A DNA stretch of 64,000 nt from NCBI GenBank assembly GCA_021234155.1, contig JAJEKV010000008.1, forward strand, positions 2,232,307-2,296,306, read 5' to 3'. Positions within the stretch are counted from its first letter, which is position 1, and each line of letters opens with the position of its first letter. The notes beneath the pieces are model-generated. The model searched no databases. It had not been told where the DNA came from and was given only the letters and a program-made list of their open reading frames with translations. Origin of the DNA: Isoetes taiwanensis (taxonomy: Eukaryota > Streptophyta > Lycopodiopsida > Isoetales > Isoetaceae). The position numbers and the translations under genes were made by a program. This document shows, piece by piece, positions 12,103 to 24,558 of this stretch.

Positions 12103-14973
12103 CTCTCGCGTGGAGAGCTCCCGGCTGTGTTATTCTTATATAATGGTTTAAATCTGGCCTCTTTCAATTGTGACAACATTTTGTGATGCAGAGGGCATCT
12201 AGTAACGTCTCGACCTACCTTGTTGCTCATACACACATTTCTTTTAGTCATGTTGTAATGTGGAATGGATGGAGTCAGCCTATTACGGCTGCCCCAAATG
12301 ACCTTGAAAATCCGTGGTGCGTGTTAAGAGCTCCTTTACGCAGTTAATAATAAGCGATAAAGTATCAACAAAGCTCAATGAAGAAAGCATACAGTAATTT
12401 ATGAATCTCGCTTCTTGTCTGTTGTTGAAGCAGCTTGCTGAATGCGGCAGCCCCGGTTTGAATGCGGCAAGCTGTGGCAAGTTATGATGGATGGCGCCAG
12501 AAGATGCAGTAGAAATTGGATATGGCAAACCATTAGCAGCCGATTGTAGACGCATAATCAACTGCAGATTGAGTGATTGCCCTGCCGGGTGAGAGCATGT
12601 TAGGGTGTGCCAAAAAAAGTATCTAAAAGGTAAATTAGAGTACTTTTTCTGCAGGTACCTAATTGATATTAAAAGTACCTAAATCAAAGCTAATAGTCAA
12701 TATTTTTACTTTATGGTTGAGAGTAATAGAAGAATGATGTCTTAGAGCACTTTTCATATCATCCATTATCATGAGCATGAAGCAATATCGCCATATATGA
12801 GTACCCAGTGGATATTTTAGGTAGGTTCCAAAAGTGGTACACCCTAACATGCTTTAACCCTGCCAAAGGAATCAATCGCACCCTTTGGCGATGCCCAGTC
12901 CTGCCACAATTCAAGAGGAAGTAACACAGAAACATGGAAATAGGCCAGCTCAATTGCTGCAACAGCGAAATGGTACAGTTGTGCACATTCTAGATTGAGG
13001 CTTGCATTTGACAGACCCAATTTGGCCGGCAGGTGAAAATACCCAGTAGCATGTATACTGCAATGCTGCTTTTGCTGAATCTGCCAATGGGTTTCTTTTT
13101 GCAATATCATTCTCAAATTAGGCTTGGACTATTCGATCGGGAAAGAAGCTCTTGCTATTGCCAATTTTTGGTCAGCGAATCTATGGGCATGTGTTGTTTC
13201 TTGTCCCCAATCCCAAATAGAGAGAACCCGAGTCTTGCCCAATCTTTGCAGAAACTTCGTCGGAAAATTCTATAAACTTGTACCCAGGAAAAAGAAGCAC
13301 ATGTGTCGCTAAAATATTAAAGCATAAAGGAATCGAATCTTCGGTAAATCAATTATATATTTGTAGATTGTGAGAAAGTTAATCTTGGCTTCAATAAAAA
13401 CAAAAAGGAAGAGAATGTAGGTGTGGAATCATATAGTTTGACCAAGGCATTTGGTGTCTATTCAACCATATGGTCCAAAATATACCATGTAGCTACTCCT
13501 ATCTTAAGAATGGTGATATTATCCAAATTCCTGAATAAGGTTATGAAGTCTGCAGTATTGGCCTCTATTTCATACTTGGAAGTGAGAAGGATCTTGATTA
13601 ATATGACTCTTGAGTATGCTAAAAATTCTGATGCAAATTTGAAAGGCATGTTTTAATAATAACAAGATGGTTGAAATAAAAGAAGAAGTGATCGGGCCTG
13701 CCACCTTCCTCAAAGATTCATTTACTACTAACAGGGCTAATAGATGGGAAAAGTCATATTTAAACAATGGGGTAAGAAAATCAAGCAAGGTGTTTATATT
13801 ACACCCGGCTACCACCTAGGATCACTGAGGATCCAAAAAAGATGCAGCCTAAAACTGCCACACCTATAGTGGACAATAAGGAGGAATACATCATTATCAA
13901 AGGGGGCAATAAATGTAGAGATTGTTGAAGAATTTATGTGAGCCTTGACTTGCATACAATCCAAAGGGAGATTGCAACATGTTTAGCCTTTATTACTTAG
14001 TGTTTTGGATAAAAAAACTTGATATACAAATGCTATTTGATCATTGTTCATTGAACAATTTATTTATTTATTTATTTTAGCATGCCAACCCAACCAAGCC
14101 TAAAGCCTTCCTTGCAATTCTAGTCTATCCACGTAGCAGTTCCAAATCAGCCAAACCTTAGGTGGCATGACATTAACCCGTTGGATTTGTATTTTCCTAA
14201 ATCGATGGGCCATGGAAATTAGAAATGGCTAAAATTTCACACGAAGAATTGGAAGGACGTTCGAAGGCGCGGTGCCTACATCGATTCGATTAGGGGAGGG
14301 TGACAATGAAGCACCCACTTAAGGAAACAAATTTTATTATGATGGGCTAAGTTTTTTTTAACTTCCCATTTTAACATACCATGATTAACTTTGCCTCTTT
14401 AGCTTTTATTTGATACTAAATACCACAATTTTTGATATATTTGGAGTTCGCTACGAAGGTTTTAAGGAGAGACGTTAATTTGATCCTAATAGACCACATG
14501 TACCCTTCAATTGACCACTAAGTGCCCTTCGATAGACCACTAAATGCCCATCAAATTCCCACATAGGGACCTTTAATTGCCCACATGGGACCTCCTTTAA
14601 TGGCCAACTGCCTACTTCTTTGAAGTAACATTAGGTTTTACCACATTGCGACAACTATTTTTTACGTAGAAAAGTCATAACGGGAAGAACATTTAAATAA
14701 CATAAGGGGTTTGAACCCTCAATAGAAAATGCTATTGTTCCAAAGCTTTTATTATAATTATTCAATTCACTAAAAACAGAAATCAGGGATAATTCTTATG
14801 CCTATTGATTCACTTTACAAACTACATAGCCAAAAAAGTCCTTTGATGTAATAATTCCCCTTCTTGTGCTACAAAAATTAGCGACTATACTAGTTTTGCC
14901 AACATTGTGAACCACCCATTAGCACAAGCTGCCCATTCATTCCATGCTAATATTATTTCCATACATAATAGAT

Positions 14974-15635
14974 TGTAACGATCCCTGTAGCTTGGTGTTG
15001 TTTTGTAGTAGTGACATTTTAAACGATAGAAATCCATTAACTAAGGTTATTTAGACCCTTTTTATATTTAACTTAAAAAGGTGCGCACCATAAAATAGGG
15101 GCGAGGCTTGTGACTGTGCCAAGGGATGCCATACTAAATCGGCACCCTTCTAATTAGGAAGATGCCTAATCGAGCCTTAGGATGCGGCAAGCGATAGATT
15201 GCCAATCGTTATTTTTCTGCATTTTAGCCAAGCTATAAAAGATTTGGCCATTGGATAAATCTAGACTATGGGATAATGCCAAATGGCTTTGCCCATGTGG
15301 CTAAAATGTATATAAGGAAATCTGATGATGGATAAGAACGAAAATCGAAAAAGCAACTTGAAGCAAAGCAAAGGATCCGGAGAAGGAGCCGAAGCAAACC
15401 GGATCAAGCGATTTAAAGCGAAAAGGATCCGAGAATTAAGAGGTGGGGATTAAATGCCATGCGGTGAAGGATTTGGATTGTTTATCTCTCGATTACTCAC
15501 AGGAAGACCGAGAACCATCATCTAGAGTCAATTGGTCAGTCACCAGAAGCCTGCTATAGACCATCGATTGGGTCCTTTGAATCGAGTCCTTACCATAGGA
15601 AACCCGCCATTAACCTCTATGAATAAAAGCTTTGT
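14974..15635 (+). mobile_element. LTR-B 5' segment, start of element B
   Basis: Starts TGTAACGATC and includes TATATAAG at 15309-15316. It breaks off at the TGTTATGCC start of element A. The last 400 bases of the same LTR family are found beyond element A, at 28431-28836, immediately before a PBS. I read this piece as the left part of B's 5' LTR, split by A. Confidence 0.65.
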
Positions 15636-17438
15636 TGTTATGCCTAAATATATTTCTGCACCATTGTTTGAAATTTGGCATGCATGCTAATGTTTCGCAT
15701 AATAGAATGTGCTATGGTATTTGTGCCGTAGGACGATGTTATGGTCGCATGTATTCTCTAGCCTAAGTGAATGGTGCACCTTAGTAGATCTTGGCTAGGG
15801 GGTAGCGGGAATAATAAATGTGGTGATAACATTGTTGTTTTGCATGGGGCCTAATTGACGGGATGGTTAGGATGGCTAAAATGCCATTAGGCCATCTAGG
15901 GCAATTAGCCTTTAAGATTATTATAGTGGCATGGCAATATGCCATAATGGTTGTAAATGACCATTGAAGATTAAGGTGGGAGCTTATATTATATTAAGCT
16001 AAGGCAAGAAATGCCTTTCATGGTTTTATGAACCATTGCATGTAAAAGGGTGAGCACCCCTAATTCTGGGATGCCACCCTATACCGTGAACGGCTGAATG
16101 GGCCGGTCAAGCAGCGGTAGGACTGCAATCCCAAGAAACCCACCGATCTTCGGTGGTCGCCACGCGGCAAGGCCACGCCTGGTACCTAACTAGATAAGAG
16201 TGCCTACGGCCTGCTACGTATGGGACCGAATTCGTAACGTAGAAGGAGGCCTACCGGGTCAAAACACAAAGGAAGTTAGAACAAAGCAAGAACCAAGACT
16301 TTGGGGGCTTTGATTGGTCTACAAAGGAGTCGGATCCGAAAAGATCTACGGTGGAAGTAAAGACATTGGGTAAGCCGTGGGTTGATAATTTAGTCCAATG
16401 CCATGGTGAGAGCCGGTCTTCTATAAAGAAGACGAAAAACTAAAAGCTATACTAAATGATTAAACTTTACCGAAAGGCAATTTGATTGCCTTGAGAAACT
16501 CCCCGTAACCAACACTCAAAGCATGGTGTTCCCGGTTCTATTCTGTTAATAGGGATGTGTATCCGACTGCTAAAGCTTTGCTCAGCTCAAAAAAAGGATT
16601 CGTTGTATGAGCAAGGATGATATGGTTTTGCAACCCAAGATAAGCCGCTGGGAAGGCTTGGCATCCTTAAGGCTCTTTGTTGTTGTTCTTATAAAGAATA
16701 CTAGGAACACACGATTATTTGTCCTAGTTATGAAACCCATGTAAACGAATGAGAGGAGGGTTTAGCATTGGTATGGGACAATACTAGATCCTTATCAACT
16801 TGAGGTTAGAGTTACATGTGGTGGCGAGTAGTATCAAGTAAGATACTTGACTCAAGATCTAGTACAGTGGGAGTAGAGGCGAACATCGGGGATGTTTGTC
16901 TTAGGGAGTTTGCGCGGGCATGATTTCGATGAGCGTGGCTTGTCTAAATAAGAACAAGAGGTACTTGTGAGGTGAAGCTTGTCGTTGGTATGGGGCGGTG
17001 GCATGCAGAACCAACAATCAGTAGCCTGGGTTTCTATAATGCCTGCATTCTCCACCACTTTGGATCCCACCGGTCGCGGGGGTTCTAGGCGACGTCTTGT
17101 CTAGATATGGTGGGGTGTATGCTTGGCGGATGCTATGGTGTGTGTGGTGGATTCTATATGTGTGTTCTTGCGGTCCGTTAGTCGCGTTGCATCCCGTTGA
17201 CCTCTTGGATAACTCTATGCATGTTACTAACGCGTGGAAGCTTATGCGGCCATTTTGATAAGCTCGGCCCGGGCGACGCGGTGTGCATTTAGTTATCTTG
17301 TCTTTGTCATCTTGTTATCTGTATCGTGGCTTTCATGTATATAGCCTCGCGGGAGGAAAGATTTACTTGTTGGTACTGGATGGATTGATGTGAATACAAT
17401 GGAAATTTTTGGTACTAAAATTTTTTGGTTGAATATGA
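15636..17438 (+). repeat. 5' LTR of element A (about 1.8 kb)
   Basis: Matches 22077-23140 over its first 1063 bases and 26274 to about 27003 over the remainder. The LTR is thus about 1.8 kb, with the 3' copy split. It is followed at once by a degenerate PBS. Compared with the 3' LTR it carries many scattered one- to three-base changes, concentrated where the 3' LTR has CAG, CTG, CCG or CGG. Confidence 0.75.
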
Positions 17439-17450
17439 TGGTATCGAGCC
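17439..17450 (+). other. Primer binding site of element A (degenerate)
   Basis: TGGTATCGAGCC fits the initiator-Met PBS TGGTATCAGAGCC with the AG of CAG lost. It lies directly after the 5' LTR end, which fixes the LTR length at about 1.8 kb. Confidence 0.6.
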
Positions 17451-17599
17451 TAAGTTGCTGGCTTGGACCTTGAGTAGGTGAGATGGAGCATGGCGAGACT
17501 AGTGCGGCCCTTTTATCTTTGTACTTGAGGCAGGCGACTCCTATGGGAGGAGGAACCTGATGTCTGAGGGCTAGCTGCTTTCGCGTCTGGAAAACCGGA

Positions 17600-18690
17600 G
17601 AACCTATGACCACCACCAGGACCCGAAGTGGGGCGAGGACTTGTTGGGTGTGCAGCGAGAGCCCTCAAAAGCGATATTAGACACCTCGGACTGCTATGAG
17701 AACCTGTATTAGGAGACCCTTGCTAGCCTGAGATGGCCTAGGAAGCCCGGAGGAGAGGGAAAGTCTCCGGTTGTGGTGATGGACCCGGATGTACACAGTG
17801 CTAGTCTTCTTTGTGGAGTAGTCTTTGAAGAGTTCGGATTGAGCAAGGAGGACATCCGCAGTCTCGCTTGTATACGAAGATCCCGGTTGGGATGGGAAAG
17901 GCATTCTTTGAAGAAGCGATGGCTTGGATTGACAAGCTAGAGACCTTCTTTGGAGGCTACCAATAAAGGGACAAAGCGCGGTTGTTTATTGCGCATATGC
18001 GGTTGAAATCGGGGGCCCTATAGTTGGTGGAATGGTCCTACCATGAAAAGGTGAATACCTGGTCCGATTTCAGGAAATACTTTATTGGGGAGTATGCACC
18101 TCAAAGACATGATGCGTGATGTTTGAGAAGTCTGCAGTCTTTATCAGAAGCGGGTTCTCTTAGTGCTTATATCAATAAGATGCGGGTTATATCCATAGGG
18201 TTGGAGACTTGTCCGAGGCTCCTCGGCCAGGTTGACTTCTTTCTAGGTGGTCTATCCAGTGTTGCTCTCAAGAAGGAGATAATCGGGTTGAAGCCCGAGG
18301 ATTTTGAGAGGGCAAAGCGATGTTGGCTCGTCGCTTGGGGAAGAGGATGAGTCCTTTAAGAGGGCGTCCCGGAAGTTCTCAAAGAAGAAAAACAGGTTTT
18401 CATTAAGAAAAAGTCCGAAAAGTCCGGCGACCCTAAGTCTAAGTCTGCGGTGGAGAGTCCAAGAAGCGTAAAGGCGGACTCTAAGTCCGGTGGTCAAGGG
18501 AAGGGATTTTTCTGCTATAGGTGTGGGGAGCTGGACACATTAGTCGTGAATGCTCATTACCAATACGAACAAGAAAGCTAATAACAAGAAAGCAAACGTG
18601 AAAAAAATTTGAAGAAGTATTGGAATCTAAAGGCAGTTTGACCATTGCCATAGAAGAGCCGCATTTGTTGGACAAGCCCAATAAGCAAAG
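17600..18690 (+). pseudogene. gag of element A, frame-broken
   Basis: Gag-type residues appear across shifting frames. The conserved core W.DFR.YF.GEY is near 18063-18105. A stretch ending VALKKEIIGLKPEDFERAK (18123-18320) is typical of plant Ty3/gypsy gag. It is followed by a lysine/serine-rich linker and a CCHC zinc knuckle near 18508-18560 (CYRCGE, then GHISREC after a one-base shift). The protein would bind and package element RNA in virus-like particles. At least four frameshifts prevent a continuous product. Some are probably base errors at CNG sites. Confidence 0.7.
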
Positions 18691-20640
18691 ACATCATGGA
18701 CATGTTCTTTGGGCCGGGTGATTAGATTCTTGGGCAGAATCATGGGCGAAAACGTTGTTGTGTTATTGGATTTTGTGGCTCTTGACATGTTTGTATCTTC
18801 TAAGTTGGTGGAAGAACTGCACCTACCTTGTGTAAAGACTAATAAGTACAAGGTAGATGGGCCTTTTGTGAGCGATTTCGGTGGAGGATCGTAAAGTCAT
18901 TGGGATGCCCTTGTGTATTCAAGGATACCGGGGAAAGCTTGATTTTGACCTCACGGATGTTGGCGGTATGATGTGTTGCTTGGAATAACATGGTTGCAGC
19001 GGGTTAAGCCCTCTTTGCAATAGATTGAATACTCACCGGTGTGGTGAAACACGATGGGCGTGAGATCTATCTGCGGGGAGTCCTTTGGGGAGCTTCCAAG
19101 ATCGTAATGCGTCGCAGTCAAGAAACCGCAAACGTAAATCTTCCAATCAATGTTTTCTTCTATTTATTGATGAATGTTATCCTACTTTTTTGAGTTTGTC
19201 ATATGAGTCTCGACAAAGGAGGTCGAGAGAGAATTCAAAAAGGCTTTAAAGAGTTGCGGGATCTGTTGAATGAATTTCGAGGACGTGTTCGAGGAGGCGC
19301 CACGAAGGTTTTCCACCTAGTAGAGATATTGAACATGAGATTGATTTAGAGCACGGATCCAAACACGTGTTTCTTGAAACCCCTTATAGATTGTCGATAT
19401 TGGAACAAGAGGAGGTAAAGCGGGTTCATGAGTCATTAGCCAAAGGGTTTGTGAGACCTAGCAAATCCCTTATGGTGCTCTGTCATTCTAGTCAAAAAAA
19501 AGGACGGATCAATGCGGATGTGCATTGATTATCGTGCCTTGAATAAGATCACGATCAAGAATAGGTACCCTTTGCCTAGAATTGACGAGATTATGGATAG
19601 ATTAACATGAGCTAAATATTTTTTCTAAGTTGGATTTCTTGCAGATGGTTATCACGGATAAGGGTGAAGGAGTAGGATGTTCATAAGAGGCGCCTTGAGG
19701 ACCACCTTGGTCATTTTGAATTTTTGGTGATGCCTTTTTGGACTAACAAATGCTCCTGCTACTTTTCCGGAATGATAAATGAGGTTTTCTTGGGATGTCT
19801 TGATACTTTTGTTGAAGTATTTTAGATGATATCTGGTGTATAGCAAAACCTTAGAGGAGCATTTGAATCATTTATGTTACGCGGTTAACTCTCGCTTTCG
19901 AGGGCGGCATAAGTTGTATGTAAAGATGTCAAAGTGTGAATTTTTGAAAGCATTGTGGAATATTTGGGCCACATTGTATCTCTTTGAAGGTGTAGCTATG
20001 GATCCCAAGAAGGCGGAGGCAATTCAGTCTTGGCATTGCCAAAGAATGTATCGGGTTGCGTGAAGTTTCTTGGGATTGGCCGTTATTATCGCAGATTTGA
20101 TGCGGAAGTTTGCCAAGATTGCGGTTGCTTTGACTATGTTGTTGAAAACTAATGTCCAGTGGCAATGGATGGGAAAGCGGCGGCCGGGCAATGGATATGC
20201 TAAAGAGGTTGCTAACATCGGCGCCCTATTCCGTTGATTCGGACATGAGTAAACCTTATGAGGTCTCTGGGTTATGCCATTGGTGCCGTTCTCATGCGGG
20301 GATGGTAGAGTAGTGGCGTCGAAAAGTAAGCCAACTCAATCTTCGAGAAGAACTATTCCACCTATGAGGAGGATTAGCGGCAATGGTTCATGCGCTCAAA
20401 GTCCCGAAACATTATCTCTCAATAATAAGTGTGAGTTTGTGGTCTATACCGATCACAAGCCTTTGAAATTCTGCAAAGCCGGGCCGAGGTAAGTCCAAGG
20501 CAAGCAAGATGGTTGGACTTTTCTTTCTCAATTTCATTTTCATGTTGAACATCTTCAGGGAAAAAGAATCACATTCTTTGATGCTCTTTCTAGGGTTCGA
20601 AGTAAACGCGTGATGGTTCAATGTGAAATTGCTTTAGTGT
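18691..20640 (+). pseudogene. Protease, reverse transcriptase and RNase H of element A
   Basis: A protease-like segment (18709-18894) keeps the fold residues VVLLDFVALDMFVSSKLVEE, with LDF where LDSGATHNF-type residues are expected. RT begins near 19310: EIDLEHGSK, then ETPYRLS, then a broken PLSPYGAP-like stretch. It goes on to the [20 protein letters not shown] block near 19530-19590 and the region before the catalytic motif. RNase H remnants lie at about 20160-20620, including VVYTDHKPL and a broken ALSR. Numerous frameshifts and stops split the polyprotein. The catalytic DD box is not readable in one frame (the region near 19790-19840 is garbled). Confidence 0.7.
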
Positions 20641-20689
20641 CCTGCATTAAGCAAGCATATGTCTTGGATGCCTATATCTTGAGTATGCG

Positions 20690-22015
20690 GCATCTATCCA
20701 AGTTACACGATGCTTGGGATATCCAGAATGGACTCTGGTATCATAAGGGGCGTATTTATGTTCACGCTATTGACACTTGAGAAAGCAATTATTGGCCGAA
20801 TTTCATGATGCACCTTATCTTTGGCGTGGGGTGAATGGAAAACTTATGAATCGCTCAAGAGAATGTTTTACTGGCCTAGCTTGAAAGACGATGTGCAGGA
20901 ATATGTAAAAGTTTGTGAGACTTGTCAGCAGGTTAAAGCGAGTCGAGGCAAGACTCCAGGGCTTTTGCAACCTCTACCTGTGCCAGAGGAGAGATGGAGT
21001 GAAATCTCTATGGATTTCATTGTGAAGTTGCCTCGTACTGTGCATCACTATACCCAGATACTTGTCATTGTGGATAGGTTGACGAAGTATGCACGCTTTA
21101 TACCTCTGACAAAGAATGCTGATGGCTTGGCAGTAGCCAAGGCTTATATGCAGCGAGTATTTCCTATTTTTGGATCAGCCAAAGCTATTGTGTTTATCGA
21201 GATGTGAAATTCTGGGAATTTCTGGAATTGTTCTCGCATTGAAATGCACTCTTGATTCTCGGTGGAGATCATCAGGAAGCGGATGGGCAACCGAAAGAGT
21301 GAATCGGGTCTGGAGGATATCTTTGAGATCTTATATGGCCACTCGGCAATCCGGATGGGAGGACTATTTGCCAATTGTGGAGTTTGCTTACAATAATGGG
21401 TTCCAACAGAGCATCAAGACTAGCCCGTTTGTGGCTATGTTTGGGGAATCGGGAGGACTGTATCACTTGATTTTGATGGGCTGAAAACCGATGTTGCTAT
21501 AAGTATGCTTGAAGGCATGGATGTGACACTTGGTTTGTGTCAAGCGCATATGAGACAGGCCCGAGGATCGGGCAAGGCACGCGTGCCAATTTGTCGAGAG
21601 CCCGACCGAGCTACATGAGGGTCGGATGGTGTACCTTCGTGTGGTCTTCCCGCAAATCGAAAAGAAAAGCAATATTGCCATTGCTTGCAGGAAAGAAACC
21701 AAAGCTCTTCCCAAGATACAGATTTTGAAGAAATATAGTGATGTTGCCTTCAAGTTGCAACTTCCACCGAATGTGGACATTCATCCAGTTTTCCATGTGA
21801 GCCAGTTGCGACCAGCTCTAGGGAAAGCTGCGAATGTTGTGCCTTCTCAGGAACACATGGTGGAGTTGGATAGAATCCCTACCCCCGAAAGAATATTGAA
21901 TTTCCGGATAGTGCGGATCCGCCAAAGAGACCGGATGGAATTTACGGTGAAGTGGAAACATAGACTTCTCTCGAGGCGACGTGGGGAGAGATGCGTTTCA
22001 TGACTCAATATCCGG
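20690..22015 (+). pseudogene. Integrase with C-terminal chromodomain of element A
   Basis: The best-preserved part is 20821-21207. It holds the end of the zinc-binding region (CETCQQVKASRGKTPG), the first catalytic aspartate in SMDFIVKLP, and DRLTKYARFIP. The second aspartate region is damaged at 21190-21215. The TDGQTERVNR block with the catalytic glutamate is scrambled near 21275-21300. WEDYLPIVEFAYN is readable at 21350-21400. The C-terminal domain includes VHPVFHVSQL-like residues (about 21775-21815). A chromodomain segment follows (21860-22010), with VKWKH and a damaged W-E block. Chromodomains steer integration towards particular chromatin. Confidence 0.75.
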
Positions 22016-22060
22016 ATGTTATGGCTCAATGGTCTGGAGCCAATTCTTGAGGACAAGAAT

Positions 22061-22076
22061 CCCAGGGGAGGAGTAA
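22061..22076 (+). other. Polypurine tract of element A
   Basis: CCCAGGGGAGGAGTAA immediately precedes the TGTTATGCC start of the 3' LTR at 22077, the expected site for plus-strand primer retention. Confidence 0.7.
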
Positions 22077-23140
22077 TGTTATGCCTAAATATATTTTACA
22101 GACCATTGTTTGAAATTTGGCATGCATGCTAATGTTTGGCATAATAGAATGTGCTATGGTATTTGTGCCGTAGACGTGTTATGGTCGCATGTATTCTCTA
22201 GCCTAAGTGAATGGTGCACCTTAGTAGATCTTCGGCTAGGGGGTAACGGGGAATAATAAATGTGGTGATAACATTGTTGTTTGCATGGGGCCTCGTGACG
22301 GGATGGTTAGGATGGCTAAAATGCCATTAGGCCATCTAGGGGCAATTAGCCCTTAAGATTATTATAGTGGCATGGCAATATGCCATAATGGTTGTAAATG
22401 ACCATTGAAGATTAAGGTGGGAGCTTATGTTATATTAAGCTAAGGCAAGAAATGCCTTTCATGGTTTTATGAACCATTGCATGTAAAAGGGTGAGCACCC
22501 CTTAATCGGGGATGCCACCCTACAGCTGTAACGGCAGCCTGAATGGGCTGGGCGGCAGGCCGGGACTGCAATCCGGCAAACCCACCTGATCTTCTGGTGG
22601 TCGCCACGTGGCAAGGCCACGTTGGCACGAACTAGATAAGGAGTGCCGGCGGCCTGTTACAGAAGGAGACCGGAATTGCAACGGAGAAGGAGGCCGGCTG
22701 CTGTAAACACAGGCGGAGTTAGAACAAAGCAAGAACCAGTACCTTTGGGGGCGGATTGGTCGGCAAAGGAGTCTGATCTGGAAAAGATCTACAGGGTGAA
22801 GTAAAGACATTGGGTAAGCCGTGGGTTGATAATTTAGTCTGTACCATGGCAGAGCTGGTCTTCTATAAAGAAGACGAAAACTAAAAGCTATACTAAATGA
22901 TTAAACTTTACCCTGAAGGCAATACTTGATTGCCTTGAGAAACTCCTGTAACCAACACTCAAAGCATGGTCTTCCAGTTCTATTCTGTTAATAGAGATGT
23001 GTATCTGGACTGCTAAAGCTTTGCTCAGCTCAGCGAAGGATTCGTTGTGGCAGAGCAAGGATGATATGGTTTTGCAGCCCAAGATAAGCCAGGAAGGCTT
23101 GGCATCCCTTAAGGCTCTCTGTTGTTGTTCTTATAAAGAA
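22077..23140 (+). repeat. 3' LTR of element A, left part
   Basis: Matches 15636-16698 base for base in outline and stops abruptly after ATAAAGAA. The matching sequence resumes at TACTAGG (26274). The break corresponds to the dinucleotide A16698/T16699 in the uninterrupted 5' LTR. Confidence 0.85.
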
Positions 23141-23169
23141 CTAGTAACGGTGCCCAGTGTTGCTGGGCA
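23141..23169 (-). other. Helitron 3' terminal hairpin and CTAG end
   Basis: Stem TGCCCAG (23151-23157) pairs perfectly with CTGGGCA (23163-23169) across the loop TGTTG. The terminal ten bases follow on the minus strand, ending CTAG. It is the presumed stop signal for rolling-circle transfer. Confidence 0.9.
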
Positions 23170-23530
23170 TAAGTTCAACCTGTAAATGTTTTGGCCGCAA
23201 TAAAAAATATGTGCAGTAATAGTCTAACTTTTGTAACTTCTTATTATAACAAAAACTTTTTAAAGCTTTAACAACATTTTAAATGAAACCTAGCTCTTTC
23301 ATGTTAGATAATATTGCATTTCGTATCTTTTTGAGGTTTTGAGGTTTGAGGTTTTTCTACCCTTTTTACCTAGGCAAAATTGAAAAATGGGTTAATGACG
23401 AACATTAATGGTCCCACTATTTTGCAACCGGCATTCTGCTCTATACTAATGTCAATGAACTTGTTGTTAGTTCCTCCACGTTGTAAGAGGCCAAGCGTTT
23501 TTTATTACGTAATGCCACACTCATCTCCCA

Positions 23531-24558
23531 CTTTTCCAAATCTAAAATGATTTGCCGATGCTCCTACCGGGCACATAAGTTATAATTCTCGAACATAAAA
23601 GTCCGGCCTATTTAGACCCACTATTGATATATATGAAGCAGACAAAGCTCCACCAATTTAGGCAGAATTGTAGAGCTACCAAGCGGCTAACATCTGACAA
23701 TAAAATATTGAGCCGGTAGAAGCGTTATGGGTTTTGTGATCTTATGTGATCTTCGTATATAAAGGCAGGTCTTGCGTCCCTACTTCACAATTGCAATTGA
23801 AATGCTGCAGATTGTCTTAAATAATCAATAAAATTTGAAGTGCCGCATGTCATAATTAATAGTACTCCACGGGAAGATTATTACGAAGGTCAAAATTGAT
23901 GAATGATGAATATGCCACTACCCATTCTTGATCCGGCCGCACCCTATCGAAAACATGTCCCAAACAATGATCCATAAACAATATGATGGCTCATATTGTG
24001 TGCGCCTTTGTTCTTGTATCCTCATCCGAGATGTCCGCATATGTGATGTCACAAAGCAAGGCCATAGTAACAATGAAGAGCTTCCGTCAAAGCATGCATC
24101 GGCCGATTTGAAATAGCACGATAATATAAGCAAAGGTCTTTGGCTTCTTCCAAATGTAAGCCCGAACTGTTGCTAGACTCATCTCGGGGGTAAGAGATTT
24201 ATGTTGATCAAAAAATATTCAAGCGGTGAGCTTATAAAATTTCACATATTAAAAAGCTCAAACAATTTGCCCACTGGCCGATTGCATAAGATCTCTATAA
24301 CAGGGTTTAGGCTTCTCTGCCGCCAAGACCGTAAAACACGATCGATAGGTAGCAAGAGCACTTCTGGCGTTTGTTGGCCCAAGCGTGCGAGTTTCTTTGC
24401 TTGTTCTTTGCCACTTTCCTCTGCGGGTTTCTCCACAACCGGCTTTTCCAAATCTAAAATGATTTGCCGATGCTCCTACAGGCGATCCGGCCTATTTAGA
24501 CCCACTATGATACATATATGAAGAGACAAAGCTCCAGCCAATTTAGGCAATTGTAGAG
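23531..24558 (-). repeat. Duplicated exon-intron segment inside the Helitron
   Basis: About 145 bases at 23531-23675 recur at 24443-24558 with small indels. Both copies share GATTTGCCGATGCTCCTAC and AGGCCTATTTAGACC-type stretches. On the minus strand each copy reads as an intron end, an acceptor AG, then an exon start. The Helitron has thus internally duplicated part of its cargo, or captured two related copies. Confidence 0.7.
24242..24480 (-). pseudogene. Captured exon-like fragment in the Helitron
   Basis: A minus-strand frame is preceded by a splice-acceptor-like CCTGTAG then GAG. It reads EHRQIILDLEKPVVEKP, continues as a charged stretch (about 24451-24350), and ends NRPVGKLFELFNM and a stop at 24242. 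The first part of the exon and its upstream intron-like bases are repeated at 23531-23675. Codon-like composition and acceptor context suggest a transduplicated host gene fragment. I do not recognise the parent gene. Confidence 0.35.

Larger units (their letters stand above)
8318..16085 (+). repeat. Tandem duplication, copy 2
   Basis: Second copy of the segment at 536-8317, in the same orientation and directly adjacent. It carries the same contents: hydrophobic ORF (8678-8908), paired 118-base repeats (8886-9005 and 9236-9354), GAATA microsatellite (about 10255-10281), G-rich tract, broken copy of the putative secreted ORF, LTR-B fragment and LTR-A start. Open frames that are continuous in copy 1 are often broken here. 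For example, the frame at 5703-6050 is cut by an extra T near 13652. Copy 2 keeps more intact CAG/CTG words in some stretches and fewer in others. Confidence 0.9.

Noticed and set aside
16710-17430. Long untranslated leader of element A between LTR and gag
   Set aside because: First read as leader, but the PBS at 17439 and the second copy at 26274 show it is the right part of a 1.8-kb LTR.
17293-17616. 107-codon minus-strand frame before gag of element A
   Set aside because: Antisense across the LTR end and leader, with no recognisable motif.
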